From NCBI GenBank assembly GCA_016874035.1, contig VGVM01000004.1, forward strand, positions 32,377 to 96,376: a stretch of 64,000 nucleotides of DNA, given 5' to 3'. This DNA is from Gemmatimonadota bacterium (GTDB lineage Bacteria; Gemmatimonadota; Gemmatimonadetes; Gemmatimonadales; Gemmatimonadaceae). Both the position numbers and the translations under genes were made by a program. Shown piece after piece: positions 1-8,582 of the stretch (the stretch's first letter is position 1; every line of letters begins with the position of its first letter). Under the pieces are notes generated by a model. The model was not told the origin of the DNA. It did not search any database and saw only the letters and a list, made by a program, of their open reading frames with translations.

Positions 1-578
1 CAGGACCAGCGCTCCTTCTTCCGCAGCGCGTCCGCCATGCGGTCGCGCAGCGCCAGCAGGTGCATCGTGTCCTGCGCCGCGTAGTCGAGCATGTCGTCCG
101 TCAGCGGCCGCATGGACCAGTCCGCGCGCTGGTGCTTCTTGTTCAGCTTGACCCCGAAGTGCGATTCGAGCAGTGCGGCAAGCCCAAACGCGTTCACGCC
201 GAGCAGCTGCGCCGCCACCCTCGTGTCGAACACATTGCGCGCCTTCCAGCCATAGTCCTGCGCGAAAAGCCGTAGGTCGTAGTCCGCGTCGTGAAATACC
301 ACCTCGACGCTTGGGTCCTGGATCCACGCGCCGAGCTGGCTCGGCGCCGCCACGGGCAGCGGGTCAATGATCGCGTGGTCGCGCGGCGTCGAGATCTGGA
401 TCAGGTAGATCCGATCCACGAACCGATGGAAACTTGCGCCCTCGGTGTCGAGCGCCACGCGCTCGGGCTTCCCGGTTCGGTCGAAGAACGCGCCGACCGC
501 GGGGTCCGTGTCGAGGTACTCCGCGGCTTTCTGCCCTGCGGCAATCCGGGGCGCGGGACGATTCGCCGCGCCCGCCAC
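1..578 (-). CDS. rnd: Ribonuclease D-like 3'-5' exonuclease (C-terminus outside window)
   Basis: DEDD-family 3'-5' exoribonuclease, in the family that trims tRNA 3' ends. The visible 192 residues contain exo motif I (VALDTEGASF, Asp44 and Glu46), exo motif II (FHDADYDLRLF) and exo motif III with the Tyr-x3-Asp signature (LDYAAQDTMHLLAL). The HRDC region expected downstream is cut by the window edge. I chose GTG at 578 because it follows the ferredoxin stop codon (TAA, 581-579) with no gap, giving TAAGTG. The two genes are therefore probably translationally coupled, although a functional link is not obvious. No upstream in-frame start is possible past that stop without overlapping the ferredoxin. 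Confidence 0.85.
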   Translation of the reverse strand, partial: MAGAANRPAPRIAAGQKAAEYLDTDPAVGAFFDRTGKPERVALDTEGASFHRFVDRIYLIQISTPRDHAIIDPLPVAAPSQLGAWIQDPSVEVVFHDADYDLRLFAQDYGWKARNVFDTRVAAQLLGVNAFGLAALLESHFGVKLNKKHQRADWSMRPLTDDMLDYAAQDTMHLLALRDRMADALRKKERWS

Positions 579-842
579 TTAGCGCGTCAGCCGCCCTGGC
601 GGCGTCGGAGACGTGAAGACTTCCTTGTTGATCTGGATGTACTGCTTCTGCGCCGCCGGCACGTCCTCCTCGGGGAAGATGGCGGTCACCGGGCACTCCG
701 GCTCACAGGCGCCACAGTCAATGCACTCGTCGGGGTGGATGTAAAGCATTTCCGGCCCTTCGTAGATGCAATCCACGGGGCAGACGTCCACACACGACTT
801 GTCCTTGGTGCCCTTGCAGGCCTCTGTGATCACATACGGCAT
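579..842 (-). CDS. fdxA: 7Fe- or 8Fe-type bacterial ferredoxin
   Basis: An 87-residue soluble electron carrier of the FdxA/FdxC type. Two cluster-binding sets are visible: Cys9, Cys17, Cys21 and Cys25 ([12 protein letters not shown]) and Cys40, Cys43, Cys46 and Cys50 ([13 protein letters not shown]). The insertion between Cys9 and Cys17 is typical of ferredoxins that carry one 3Fe-4S or altered cluster beside a regular 4Fe-4S cluster. The length is normal. It runs divergently from the molybdenum hydroxylase genes, and 94 bases separate the two starts. The redox partner cannot be read from the sequence; the molybdenum hydroxylase across the divergent promoter is one possibility. Confidence 0.93.
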   Translation of the reverse strand: MPYVITEACKGTKDKSCVDVCPVDCIYEGPEMLYIHPDECIDCGACEPECPVTAIFPEEDVPAAQKQYIQINKEVFTSPTPPGRLTR

Positions 843-936
843 CAGGTTCCTCGATCAGTCCGCCGCGTATTCGGTATCACGCGAATGCCGGGGAAATCTA
901 TTCCCGGGCACAGGCCCGTGCGCCATCTTCAGGCCT

Positions 937-1419
937 ATGCAGCCCCCCATGCGGCTCACGGTCAACGGACGCGCGGCGGAGGTGTCGCCGGAGCCGGGCG
1001 AACGCCTGCTGACAACCGTCACCGAACGCCTGCACCTGACCGGCACCAAGTTCGGCTGCGGCCACGGCGAATGTGGGGCCTGCAGCGTGCTCGTGGACGG
1101 GCGCCTCACCTACGCCTGCCTGGCGCTGACCGAGGCCTGTGACGGCGCGGCCGTGACCACGGTCGAGGGCCTCGCAACGGGCGAAACGCTGGCGCCGCTG
1201 CAGCGCGCGTTCATCGCGCATGACGCGGCCCAGTGCGGCTACTGCACGCCGGGCCAGCTGATCGCCGCGACGCGCCTGCTCGAGCGGAACGCGAACCCGA
1301 CGGAGAACGAGATCAAGGTCGGCATGAGCGGGAACCTCTGCCGCTGCGGAACCTACCCGAAGATCATCACCGCGATCCAGGCGGTCGCGCGCGGCGAGTT
1401 CGCCGCGCCGGCTCGTTGA
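937..1419 (+). CDS. 2Fe-2S subunit of a molybdenum hydroxylase (CoxS/XdhC-type small subunit)
   Basis: Small iron-sulfur subunit of the xanthine dehydrogenase/aldehyde oxidoreductase family; it passes electrons from the Mo site to FAD. The N-terminal plant-ferredoxin-like domain has FGCGHGECGACSVLVDG, and the C-terminal helical domain has CGYCTPGQL and GNLCRCGTYPKI, so all eight cluster cysteines are present. ATG at 937 gives 160 residues; an ATG four codons later (949) is equally possible. The large-subunit ATG follows the stop by two bases, so these two genes form an operon. The matching FAD subunit is not next door but about 6.2 kb downstream. Confidence 0.93.
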   Translation: MQPPMRLTVNGRAAEVSPEPGERLLTTVTERLHLTGTKFGCGHGECGACSVLVDGRLTYACLALTEACDGAAVTTVEGLATGETLAPLQRAFIAHDAAQCGYCTPGQLIAATRLLERNANPTENEIKVGMSGNLCRCGTYPKIITAIQAVARGEFAAPAR

Positions 1420-1421
1420 CG

Positions 1422-3731
1422 ATGCCACGAAAGAAGGCGAGCCCCGCCCCGCGGAAGGGCTTCATCAAGACGATCGTCGAAGTCGAAGGCCGCACCGAAA
1501 CCCGCGTCGTGGAGATTCCGGCGTTCGAGCCCACCCCATGGGGGCCCGACACGGCACTCGAAACCGTAGGCACGCGAGCCGTGCGCGTGGACGCCGGCGA
1601 GAAAGTCACGGGTCAGGCCAAGTACACGGCCGACATCGCCCGGCCCGGCATGCTGCACGCCATCATCCTCCGGTCCTGGGTCGCACGCGGGACGCTCGTT
1701 TCGGTTGACGTGGACGCCGCGCGCAAGATTCGGGGCGTGATCGACGTGATCGGTCCCGGCGATGCACCGGCGAAAACGCGACTCTTCCCGCGCAAGGTCA
1801 CGTACGCCGGCCAGCCGATCGCCGCCGTTTGCGCCGAGTCGCTGCACGCGGTCACCGCCGGGATCCGCGCGCTGCGGGCCAAGATCGAGACCGCCCCGTT
1901 CGCCGCCACGTTCGAAGCCGCCACGGCGCCGGACGCACCGTTGGTGCGCAGCAAAGGCAACGTCGCCGAGGGCTCGCCGGTCGTGAACGCGCGCGGCAAC
2001 CTCGCACGGGGGCTCGCCCGGGCGGACGTCGTGATCGAACGCGAGTACCGCACGCCCGTGCAGCTCCACTCGGCGATCGAACCGCATGGCGCCGTCGCCG
2101 AATGGCAGGGCGACCAGCTCGTCGTCTGGGAATCCACGCAGGGCATCTTCCGCACGCGCGAACAGCTCGCCGAGGGCCTCGAACTGCCGCAGTCACGCGT
2201 GCGCGTGATCAAGCAATACATGGGCGGCGGCTTCGGCGCGAAGAACGGAGCCGGGCCGCACACCTTTGTCGCGGCGATCTTCGCGCGGCGCACGGGGCGC
2301 CCGGTGCGCTGCGTGAACAGCCGGAAGGCCGAACAGTCGGATTCGGGCAATCGGCCCGCGACGACGCAGCGCGTGACGATCGGCGCGAAACGGAACGGTA
2401 CGCTGACCGCGATCTCGCTCAGCGCGGACATCCCGCTCGGCGTTGGCGGCTGGGAGGGCGGCCCCGGGCAACTCTATCACGAGTTGTACGCGTGCCCGAA
2501 CGTGCGCACGGAAGAGACGTTTGCGTATGTGAACGCGAGCGCGATGCAGGCGTTCCGTGCGCCGGGGTATGCCGAGGGCGCCTTTGCGCTGGAAGGCGCA
2601 ATAAACGCACTCGCGGCCAAACTCGGCATGGACCCGCTGGCACTCCGGCGGCGCAACTACGCCAAGACCGACCCACGCAAGAAACGTCCGTGGTCGGGCA
2701 ATGCGCTGCTCGAGTGCTACGAACAAGCCGCGGCGCGGTTCGGCTGGGACACCCGCGACTCGCGCCGCGGCCCCGCGGCGTCGCGCGCGCAAGTTCGCCG
2801 CGGGTTTGGCATGGCTGCGCAGATCTGGCCCACCGGCGGCGGCCCGCCGGCCTATGCGCACGTACGCATCAACGCCGACGCCTCGATTGACCTGCTCACG
2901 GGAACCCAGGACCTGGGCACCGGCGCACGAACGATCCTCAGCCAAGTGGTTGCCGATGCCATGGGCGCCAGGCTCTCCGACGTGCACACCGTGATCGGCG
3001 ACACCGGCTCGCTTCCCTACACGGGAAACTCGTGGGGTTCGATGACCACTCCTTCCGTCGCCCCGGCCGCGCGCATGGCCGCAGAGGACGCACGGCGCAT
3101 GCTGCTCGACGCCGCGGCACCGATGCTCGGCGTTCCACTCGGAAAGCTCGAGACCCGCAACTCGACCGTATGCGTCCGCGGAACCGACCGCTCGATGACG
3201 TTTGCCGAGGTCACGAAGGAGCTCGGCGACGTCATGATCATCGGACGAGGCACGCGAGGCCCGAACCCGCTCGATGTGAGCGTCGCGACGTTCGGCGCGC
3301 AGTTCGCGGAAGTCGAGGTGGACACGCGCACCGGTGTGGTGAGGGTGGTGCGCATCGTCGCGGCGCACGACGCCGGCCGCATCCTCAACCCGACGCTCGC
3401 GGAAAGCCAGTTGGAGGGCGGGATCATCCAGGGGCTCGGCTACGGGATGTTCGAGGAGCGGGTGCTCGACCCAGCGACCGGCCTCCAGTTGAACCCGGAC
3501 CTGCACGATTACCGGATCCCGACGATTGCTGACACCCCGGTGATCGACGCGTTCTGCGTCGGCCAGGCGGACGCCGCGGCCAACCACACGGGTGCCCGCG
3601 GGTTGGCCGAGCCGCCGATTATCCCGACTGCGCCGGCGATCGCCGCAGCCGTGGCGGATGCAATCGGTGCAGAGCTTCACGAGATTCCGTTGACGCCGTG
3701 GCGGGTGCTCGCCGCCGCGGGCGAGGTGTAA
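1422..3731 (+). CDS. Molybdopterin-binding large subunit of a molybdenum hydroxylase
   Basis: A 769-residue large subunit of the xanthine dehydrogenase family, similar in type to E. coli YagR/PaoC. It should bind the Mo-molybdopterin cofactor and hydroxylate an aldehyde or N-heterocycle; the substrate cannot be predicted. Visible landmarks are the Gly-rich cofactor loop GGGFGAKNGAG, the substrate-region stretch AMQAFRAPGYAEGAFALE, and near the C-terminus ARGLAEPPIIPTAP. That last motif supplies the catalytic Glu, normally within a GxGGEP-like sequence and here GLAEPP. No signal peptide is visible. ATG at 1422 begins two bases after the small-subunit stop. An XdhC-type insertion chaperone is not present in the window. 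Confidence 0.92.
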   Translation: MPRKKASPAPRKGFIKTIVEVEGRTETRVVEIPAFEPTPWGPDTALETVGTRAVRVDAGEKVTGQAKYTADIARPGMLHAIILRSWVARGTLVSVDVDAARKIRGVIDVIGPGDAPAKTRLFPRKVTYAGQPIAAVCAESLHAVTAGIRALRAKIETAPFAATFEAATAPDAPLVRSKGNVAEGSPVVNARGNLARGLARADVVIEREYRTPVQLHSAIEPHGAVAEWQGDQLVVWESTQGIFRTREQLAEGLELPQSRVRVIKQYMGGGFGAKNGAGPHTFVAAIFARRTGRPVRCVNSRKAEQSDSGNRPATTQRVTIGAKRNGTLTAISLSADIPLGVGGWEGGPGQLYHELYACPNVRTEETFAYVNASAMQAFRAPGYAEGAFALEGAINALAAKLGMDPLALRRRNYAKTDPRKKRPWSGNALLECYEQAAARFGWDTRDSRRGPAASRAQVRRGFGMAAQIWPTGGGPPAYAHVRINADASIDLLTGTQDLGTGARTILSQVVADAMGARLSDVHTVIGDTGSLPYTGNSWGSMTTPSVAPAARMAAEDARRMLLDAAAPMLGVPLGKLETRNSTVCVRGTDRSMTFAEVTKELGDVMIIGRGTRGPNPLDVSVATFGAQFAEVEVDTRTGVVRVVRIVAAHDAGRILNPTLAESQLEGGIIQGLGYGMFEERVLDPATGLQLNPDLHDYRIPTIADTPVIDAFCVGQADAAANHTGARGLAEPPIIPTAPAIAAAVADAIGAELHEIPLTPWRVLAAAGEV

Positions 3732-3754
3732 GGCTCGACTCCTTGGGGGGAACC

Positions 3755-5440
3755 GTGCGACGAATGATCCGGCCGCTTCTTGAAATGCTTGCCTGCGCTG
3801 TTGCCCTCATCGCGCTCGCGGACACGGCGCTGGCCCAGCGCGGCGGCCGCGGGGCCGCCGGCCCTCCGGCCACACTTGAGTCGCAGGCCGACAGGATCTT
3901 CGCGCAGTTCAACTCCACGCACACCCCAGGCTGCGCGGTTGGCGTCCGGCAAGCCGGCCGCGACCTGCTGCTGAAGGGCTATGGGATGGCCAACCTCGAA
4001 GCCGGCGTCCCGATTTCGGCTGGTACGATCTTCGAGTCGGGGTCGGTCGCCAAGCAGTTCACGGCCACGGCGATCCTGATGCTCGTGCGCGACGGCAAGC
4101 TCTCGCTCGATGACCCGGTCCGGAAACACATCCCTGAGCTGCCGGAGTACCCACGGCCGCTGTTGGTTCGCCACCTGCTTTCGCACACGAGTGGGCTCCG
4201 CGAGTGGAGCAACCTGGTCGCGCTCGCCGGATGGCCGCGCACCACCCGCGTTCACACCCAGCAGGACCTGCTCGAAACGGTCTTCGCCCAGAAGTCGCTC
4301 AACTACCCCGTTGGCGACCACTACTCCTACACAAACTCCGGCTTCGCGCTTCTCCCGACCATCGTCGAGCGGGTGAGTGGCATGTCATTCGTGCAGTTCT
4401 CGAACGAGCGCATCTTCCGGCCGCTTGGACTCCGCGACACGCACTGGCGGGACGACTTCACCGAGATCGTTCCCGGCCGTGCGCAGGCGTATTCGCGCGC
4501 GGCAAACGCGCCGCGTGGCTGGTCGCTCGAGATGCCGTTCGAAAACGTGCACGGCCCTGGTGGCCTGCTGACGACGGTCGCCGACTGGCTCCGCTGGAAC
4601 GATGAACTTGACAAGAAAAACCTTGTCAGTTCGGAGATTGTGGATGGGCTCACGACCCGGGCAGTCCTTACGAGCGGACGAACAATCTCGTACGCGCGAG
4701 GGGTGACTGTGTCGAAGTTCCGTGGCGTGGATGAGATCGCGCACTCGGGATCGACCGGTGGATACAGCACCTATCTCGCGCGTTATCCGGGACAGCAGCT
4801 TTCGATCGCGGTGCTCTGCAACGCGGCCGGCGCGCCAGCCACGCAGTTCACTCGCTCGCTCGTCGAGGCATTGGTCCCCAGCCTCGCGCCCGTCGCTTCG
4901 GCAGACACGGTTGCGGCGGAGGCCGGCGAGGTCGCGAAGATTGCCGGGATTTATCGGAACGCCCGGACCCACGAGATCCAACCGGTCGGTACAGGAGCTG
5001 GGTTTGCCGGCGCGCCGGTGCGGAAGCTCCGTGACGGCGGTTGGATGATCGGCAACAATCGAGCGCTGGTGGACTTCGGCCCGGACGGCAATGCCCGCGG
5101 GTACCGGGCCCTCGCCGCCGACTCCGACTCCGTACCGTTCACGCTGGTGGCGAAGGAGCAGTGGAAGCCGACACCGGCGCAGTTGGCCGCCTTCGCCGGC
5201 CGCTACCGCTCCGACGAGATTCCGGCCGTGTGGACCCTCACCGTCGAGGGCGACCGACTCGTCGCGTCGGTTCGGGGCGCGCTCAAGGGAACCCTGACTC
5301 CCGTGTACCCGGACGGCTTCACCGGCGGCGGAACGCTTGGCTCAGTCTGGTTCACGCGCGACGCGCGCGGCGCCGTCACGGAAATGCACTCCGGTTCATC
5401 CCGCGTTTGGGATATCGCGTTCCAGCGCGTACGGCCCTGA
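3755..5440 (+). CDS. Exported serine hydrolase of the beta-lactamase/DD-peptidase family
   Basis: Class C beta-lactamase-like serine hydrolase (EstB/D-aminopeptidase type) of about 561 residues. A signal peptide (RRMIRPLLEMLACAVALIALA, cut near ALAQ) puts it in the periplasm. The catalytic set is SVAK (Ser-x-x-Lys), YTN (Tyr-x-Asn) and AHSG (the third motif). About 130 C-terminal residues form an extra beta-rich domain common in this family (DUF3471-like). I prefer GTG at 3755 because a GGGGGG run lies four bases upstream; ATG at 3764 is the alternative. It follows the Mo-hydroxylase large subunit on the same strand but is unlikely to be part of the enzyme. The family includes esterases and peptidases as well as beta-lactamases, so resistance should not be assumed. 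Confidence 0.88.
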   Translation: MRRMIRPLLEMLACAVALIALADTALAQRGGRGAAGPPATLESQADRIFAQFNSTHTPGCAVGVRQAGRDLLLKGYGMANLEAGVPISAGTIFESGSVAKQFTATAILMLVRDGKLSLDDPVRKHIPELPEYPRPLLVRHLLSHTSGLREWSNLVALAGWPRTTRVHTQQDLLETVFAQKSLNYPVGDHYSYTNSGFALLPTIVERVSGMSFVQFSNERIFRPLGLRDTHWRDDFTEIVPGRAQAYSRAANAPRGWSLEMPFENVHGPGGLLTTVADWLRWNDELDKKNLVSSEIVDGLTTRAVLTSGRTISYARGVTVSKFRGVDEIAHSGSTGGYSTYLARYPGQQLSIAVLCNAAGAPATQFTRSLVEALVPSLAPVASADTVAAEAGEVAKIAGIYRNARTHEIQPVGTGAGFAGAPVRKLRDGGWMIGNNRALVDFGPDGNARGYRALAADSDSVPFTLVAKEQWKPTPAQLAAFAGRYRSDEIPAVWTLTVEGDRLVASVRGALKGTLTPVYPDGFTGGGTLGSVWFTRDARGAVTEMHSGSSRVWDIAFQRVRP

Positions 5441-5442
5441 GC

Positions 5443-5473
5443 TGACTTTCCGCGGTTGACTTTCCGCGGTTGA
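5443..5473. repeat. Two perfect tandem copies of a 14-bp unit
   Basis: TGACTTTCCGCGGT occurs twice back to back (5443-5456 and 5457-5470), followed by a third TGA. It fills the 34-bp gap between the convergent serine hydrolase and yhbY genes. No hairpin terminator is visible here. Confidence 0.85.
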
Positions 5474-5474
5474 A

Positions 5475-5783
5475 CTACCGCCGCCAGGGCGGCGTACCGT
5501 CCTTGCGCTCGATCTCCGGGTTTTCCCGGTAGAACGTGGCCGTGCGTCCGATCACCTGCACGACGTCGGACGCCGTGGCCGCCGCGAGTTCGCCGGCCAG
5601 CACCTTGGGCGTCTTGTCGCTGTGCTTTGAGAGCTGGACCTTCACCAGTTCGCGCGTCCGCAGGCTGTCATCGAGCATCTGGATCACGTTGGGCGCCAGC
5701 CCTTGGTGCCCCACATGGACGCTCGCCTGCAGGCCATTGGCTTCCGAGCGGAGCGCCGCACGGTCCTTCCCTCGCATGGTCAT
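5475..5783 (-). CDS. yhbY: CRS1-YhbY domain RNA-binding protein
   Basis: A 102-residue single-domain CRM (CRS1-YhbY) protein; E. coli YhbY is associated with pre-50S ribosomal subunits. The fold-specific segments are visible: an N-terminal helix reading RSEANGLQASVHVGHQGL with the Gly-rich turn, the conserved ELVKVQL strand and the closing VVQVIGRTATFYR. The length matches the family. ATG at 5783 overlaps the stop of the upstream M23 gene by 4 bp (ATGA), so both are expressed from one transcript. No regulator is visible. Confidence 0.88.
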   Translation of the reverse strand: MTMRGKDRAALRSEANGLQASVHVGHQGLAPNVIQMLDDSLRTRELVKVQLSKHSDKTPKVLAGELAAATASDVVQVIGRTATFYRENPEIERKDGTPPWRR

Positions 5784-6475
5784 TCCCGGTCTCCAGCGGC
5801 GACAGCCGCCGCAAATAGCACGCGCGCCAACTCGGCGACCTCGAGGTCAACCAGGAACGGCCGCGGGTTGATCGGCGTTCCGGTCCACCACCGGGCCCAG
5901 TCGGTCGTGCGCAATACCTGAAAGTGCAAATGGGGGACGTTGGCCGGCGCGTTGCCGGTCGTCCCGACGTACCCGATCACGTCGCCGCGGGCGACTTCGC
6001 GTTTCGCGCGCATGCTTGGGGCGAACCCCTGCAGGTGGGCGTAGTAGTACACGATCCGCGTCGCCGAATCGCCGACCCAAACGACGTTGCCGCCGAGTGT
6101 GTTGGTGCCCACGCGGAGTACGATCCCCGGCGCCGCCGCAATGACCGCCGTCCCACGGGGAGCGAGGATATCCACGGCATCGTGGCGCCGCGAGCCGTCG
6201 CGTGGCGCGTCAAACGAGTCTTCGACGCCTTGGGCGCGGACGCCGCGAACCGGCACGAGAAGTCCGGACTCCCTGAGCCTGGCGATGTCGCGGGTCAGGT
6301 CCGTCGGGACAGGGCCGTCGAGCATCGGCGCCGACGACTCAGCTGCGATCTCCGGCAGGCGCTCGGTGGGGGGCCCGGCGGGGACGGGCGCGACGGCGGG
6401 CGGAACGGGCGCGCAGGCCAGGTAGGTGGCAACCAGCGCCGTCACGGTCCCGATAGCCTGTAGGCGGAGCTTCAC
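5780..6475 (-). CDS. M23-family metallopeptidase, predicted lipoprotein
   Basis: A 231-residue LytM/M23 (lysostaphin-like) protein acting on peptidoglycan, or serving as an inactive amidase activator in the EnvC/NlpD manner. The N-terminus has a lipobox-like ALVATYLACAP, so it is probably a lipoprotein. The M23 core runs from about residue 80 to 205. It contains the zinc motif RHDAVDI (His-x3-Asp) and the second motif HLHF, which supplies the catalytic and metal His residues. Both are intact, so the enzyme is probably active. Start is GTG at 6475, preceded by AGGTGA. It overlaps yhbY by 4 bp. Confidence 0.86.
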   Translation of the reverse strand: MKLRLQAIGTVTALVATYLACAPVPPAVAPVPAGPPTERLPEIAAESSAPMLDGPVPTDLTRDIARLRESGLLVPVRGVRAQGVEDSFDAPRDGSRRHDAVDILAPRGTAVIAAAPGIVLRVGTNTLGGNVVWVGDSATRIVYYYAHLQGFAPSMRAKREVARGDVIGYVGTTGNAPANVPHLHFQVLRTTDWARWWTGTPINPRPFLVDLEVAELARVLFAAAVAAGDRE

Positions 6476-6546
6476 ATCACCTACACGACCCCGGCAGCCC
6501 CTTTGTCACGGCGGCGGGCTCGCGGACCGCCACCAGCAGCCGCCGC

Positions 6547-7422
6547 TCAGGGAGACTCGGCGATCTCCCGGTGCAGGCGCGACATCCACACGCGGTCGCG
6601 TCGGCGACCCGTCAACTCGATCAATGCCCCGGAGTCGGTCAGCCGGTCGAGGCTTGTCCCGACCGTCGGCTGGGAAAGCCCCGTCGCACCGACGACGTCG
6701 GCGACACCGGCCGTAAGGGCCCCGGCGAAGTGCGAGAGCACGGCTGCATCGGTTGCGCCCACGCGGTGGGTCGCGCCGACTTCGCGAACCGTCCGCTCGT
6801 GATCCCGTGCGGCCGCCCGCACCGCCCGCTCGGCCGACGCGGCCGCGCGCGCGAGTGCGTCGCACCAGGCAGCCACCCAGTGTGCGTCGTCCCCGGAGCG
6901 CTCAAGCTGCACGGCCGCGGCCCTCAGGCCCGGCGAGTCGCGAGCGACGGTAACCCAGGGAAGCCAGACTGCGCCGACGGCGACCAGGGCCGCCGCCGAA
7001 GCGATCGCCGCGGCACCACCCCTGTTCTCGCCCGCGTGTTCTGCGCGGAACACCGCTCCGGCGTGCGCGGCGGTGCGCGCGACGAGCGAAACGTCGAGCG
7101 AATGTGGGCCGACGTCTCTATACAGCTTGGCGAGCGCGGGACCGAGCACCTGGGTTTGCGGTTTCGGAGCCCCAGCAGAGTCGAGTACGGCGCGGATGGC
7201 CAGGTCCGCGGGGAGCGACGGATGGCGAGCCGCGAGCAACGCGTGGAAGACCGGCGCTGGAGCGGAAAGCCCTAGCAGCGCGGCAAGGCCGGTTCCGGCT
7301 GGGGATGACTGTTTCGCGAGCCGGAGGATGAGCGCCTCGCCCCACGACCGTCCATGGGATTCGACCGCGGAATCCAGGCGCGCGAGCGAAGTAAGAGCTA
7401 GGTCGCGCTCATAGGTAGTCAC
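6547..7422 (-). CDS. Fic-like protein without a recognisable active site, with C-terminal winged helix
   Basis: A 291-residue protein of uncertain function. The C-terminal half (about residues 165-291) resembles that of Fic proteins: a helical linker followed by a winged helix (LSQPTVGTSLDRLTDSGALI, then ELTGRRRDRVW). The middle aligns by eye with a Fic core, but the catalytic HPFxxGNGR loop is not present; the corresponding region reads FRAEHAGENRGG. I infer a degenerate Fic domain retained as a DNA-binding regulator. GTG at 7422 lies inside one copy of a 13-bp direct repeat, which suggests autoregulation. It is divergent from the FAD subunit of the Mo hydroxylase. The Fic relationship is tentative. 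Confidence 0.5.
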   Translation of the reverse strand: MTTYERDLALTSLARLDSAVESHGRSWGEALILRLAKQSSPAGTGLAALLGLSAPAPVFHALLAARHPSLPADLAIRAVLDSAGAPKPQTQVLGPALAKLYRDVGPHSLDVSLVARTAAHAGAVFRAEHAGENRGGAAAIASAAALVAVGAVWLPWVTVARDSPGLRAAAVQLERSGDDAHWVAAWCDALARAAASAERAVRAAARDHERTVREVGATHRVGATDAAVLSHFAGALTAGVADVVGATGLSQPTVGTSLDRLTDSGALIELTGRRRDRVWMSRLHREIAESP

Positions 7423-7590
7423 TAAATAAATCTATGGCTTTTATTGTGATTATTAACAGCAGTTGTGCTGCCTGGTATGAATCTGGTCTCGGACGTGATC
7501 CAGTCATTGGCACTGATTCACGCACGACGCTCAAAGCTAAATAAATCTACTGAGTATAATGTATTTATCTGTCGATACATTTAGCCACTC
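7420..7590. promoter_or_regulatory. AT-rich divergent control region with direct and inverted repeats
   Basis: This short AT-rich stretch stands out in GC-rich DNA between the Fic-like gene and the FAD-subunit gene. The 13-mer CTAAATAAATCTA occurs exactly at 7422-7434 and 7537-7549. An inverted repeat AATGTAT-N10-ATACATT lies at 7558-7581. The first direct-repeat copy covers the GTG start of the Fic-like gene. I read these as likely operators for both divergent genes; no experiment or database match supports this. Confidence 0.6.
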
Positions 7591-7628
7591 GCGGTTTTGC
7601 CGTAGTGCCCGTACCTTGTCCCGCGCCC

Positions 7629-8582
7629 ATGTTCACAGTTGCCGCGCCCACGACTCTTGCCGAACTCGCCGGTGCCGCCGCGGGTGGTGCGGCGCCGCTC
7701 GGCGGCGGGACCGATCTCCTGGTCGCCCTCGAGTCGGGGATCGGGCGCGCGAGCGGGCTCGCCGCGACGTCGCACATCGCGGAGATGGGCGCCGTGGAGC
7801 TTGGCGACCACGTCGCACGTCTCGGCGCGGCCGTCCGGCTCGACGACCTCGCCCGGCATTCATTGATTGTTGACCGCTACCGGCTGCTCGCCGATGCAGC
7901 CGCGGCGGTCGGGACGCCTGCGCTCCGCGAGATGGGCACGCTCGGCGGCAACCTCGCGCAGCGGCCGCGCTGTTGGTACCTGCGCTCCCGCATTCCCTGC
8001 CTGAAGAACGGCGGCGCGGGCTGTCCCGCGACTGAGGGCGAAAACCAATATCACGCGATCCTCGGCGCGGGCCCCTGCCACGCGGCACATCCGTCGGACC
8101 TCGCGGTCGCGCTGGTCGCGCTCGATGCGACGCTCGTGACGTTTGGTCCGAACGGGGAACGCAGCCGTCCGCTGGATTCCGCATTCGCGAACGCCGCATC
8201 GGACCCGCACGCCGAGTTGTCGCTCGACCGCGGGGAGGTCATCGTGCGCGTCGAGATTCCGCCTGCGGCCGCGGGCGGCGCCCAGCAGTTCACCAAGTTG
8301 ATGCAGCGCGCGGCGTGGGACTTCGCGACGGTTTCTCTTGCAGCCGCGCGTCGCGTTGATGGCAGCGTGCGCCTGGTACTCGGCGGCGTGGCGCCTGGGC
8401 CGTGGCGGGTGAACGCTTCGGTGGAGGAGGACGTCGCGAGCGGCGCGCTCGACGCCGACAGCGCGGATGCGCTCGCGGATCGTGCGCTGCACGACGCGCG
8501 GCCGCTGTCGAAGAACGGCTACAAGCTGCAGCAGGCCGCTGCGCTGCTCTCTCGCGCGATGCTCACGCTCTCGCAGGGTTGA
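7629..8582 (+). CDS. FAD-binding subunit of a molybdenum hydroxylase, with extra Cys cluster motif
   Basis: A 317-residue CoxM/YagS-type subunit that binds FAD and passes electrons to the acceptor. It has the FAD phosphate-binding LGGGTDLL near residue 28 and the second FAD motif (ALREMGTLGGNLAQ). A Cys-rich insertion, with cysteines in RPRCWYLR, IPCLKNGGAGCPA and GPCHAAH, matches the extra 4Fe-4S loop known in PaoB/YagS and HcrB subunits. ATG at 7629 was chosen over an in-frame upstream start because it begins at the first conserved strand. It overlaps the next gene by 1 bp (TGATG). It should pair with the two subunits at 937-3731. Confidence 0.9.
   Translation: MFTVAAPTTLAELAGAAAGGAAPLGGGTDLLVALESGIGRASGLAATSHIAEMGAVELGDHVARLGAAVRLDDLARHSLIVDRYRLLADAAAAVGTPALREMGTLGGNLAQRPRCWYLRSRIPCLKNGGAGCPATEGENQYHAILGAGPCHAAHPSDLAVALVALDATLVTFGPNGERSRPLDSAFANAASDPHAELSLDRGEVIVRVEIPPAAAGGAQQFTKLMQRAAWDFATVSLAAARRVDGSVRLVLGGVAPGPWRVNASVEEDVASGALDADSADALADRALHDARPLSKNGYKLQQAAALLSRAMLTLSQG

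Noticed and set aside
2193..3680. Open frame of 495 codons on the minus strand
   Set aside because: It lies opposite the molybdenum large subunit and shows no recognisable motif.
3755..5440. Antibiotic-resistance beta-lactamase
   Set aside because: The SxxK/YxN family includes many esterases and peptidases; the extra C-terminal domain and context do not point to beta-lactam hydrolysis.
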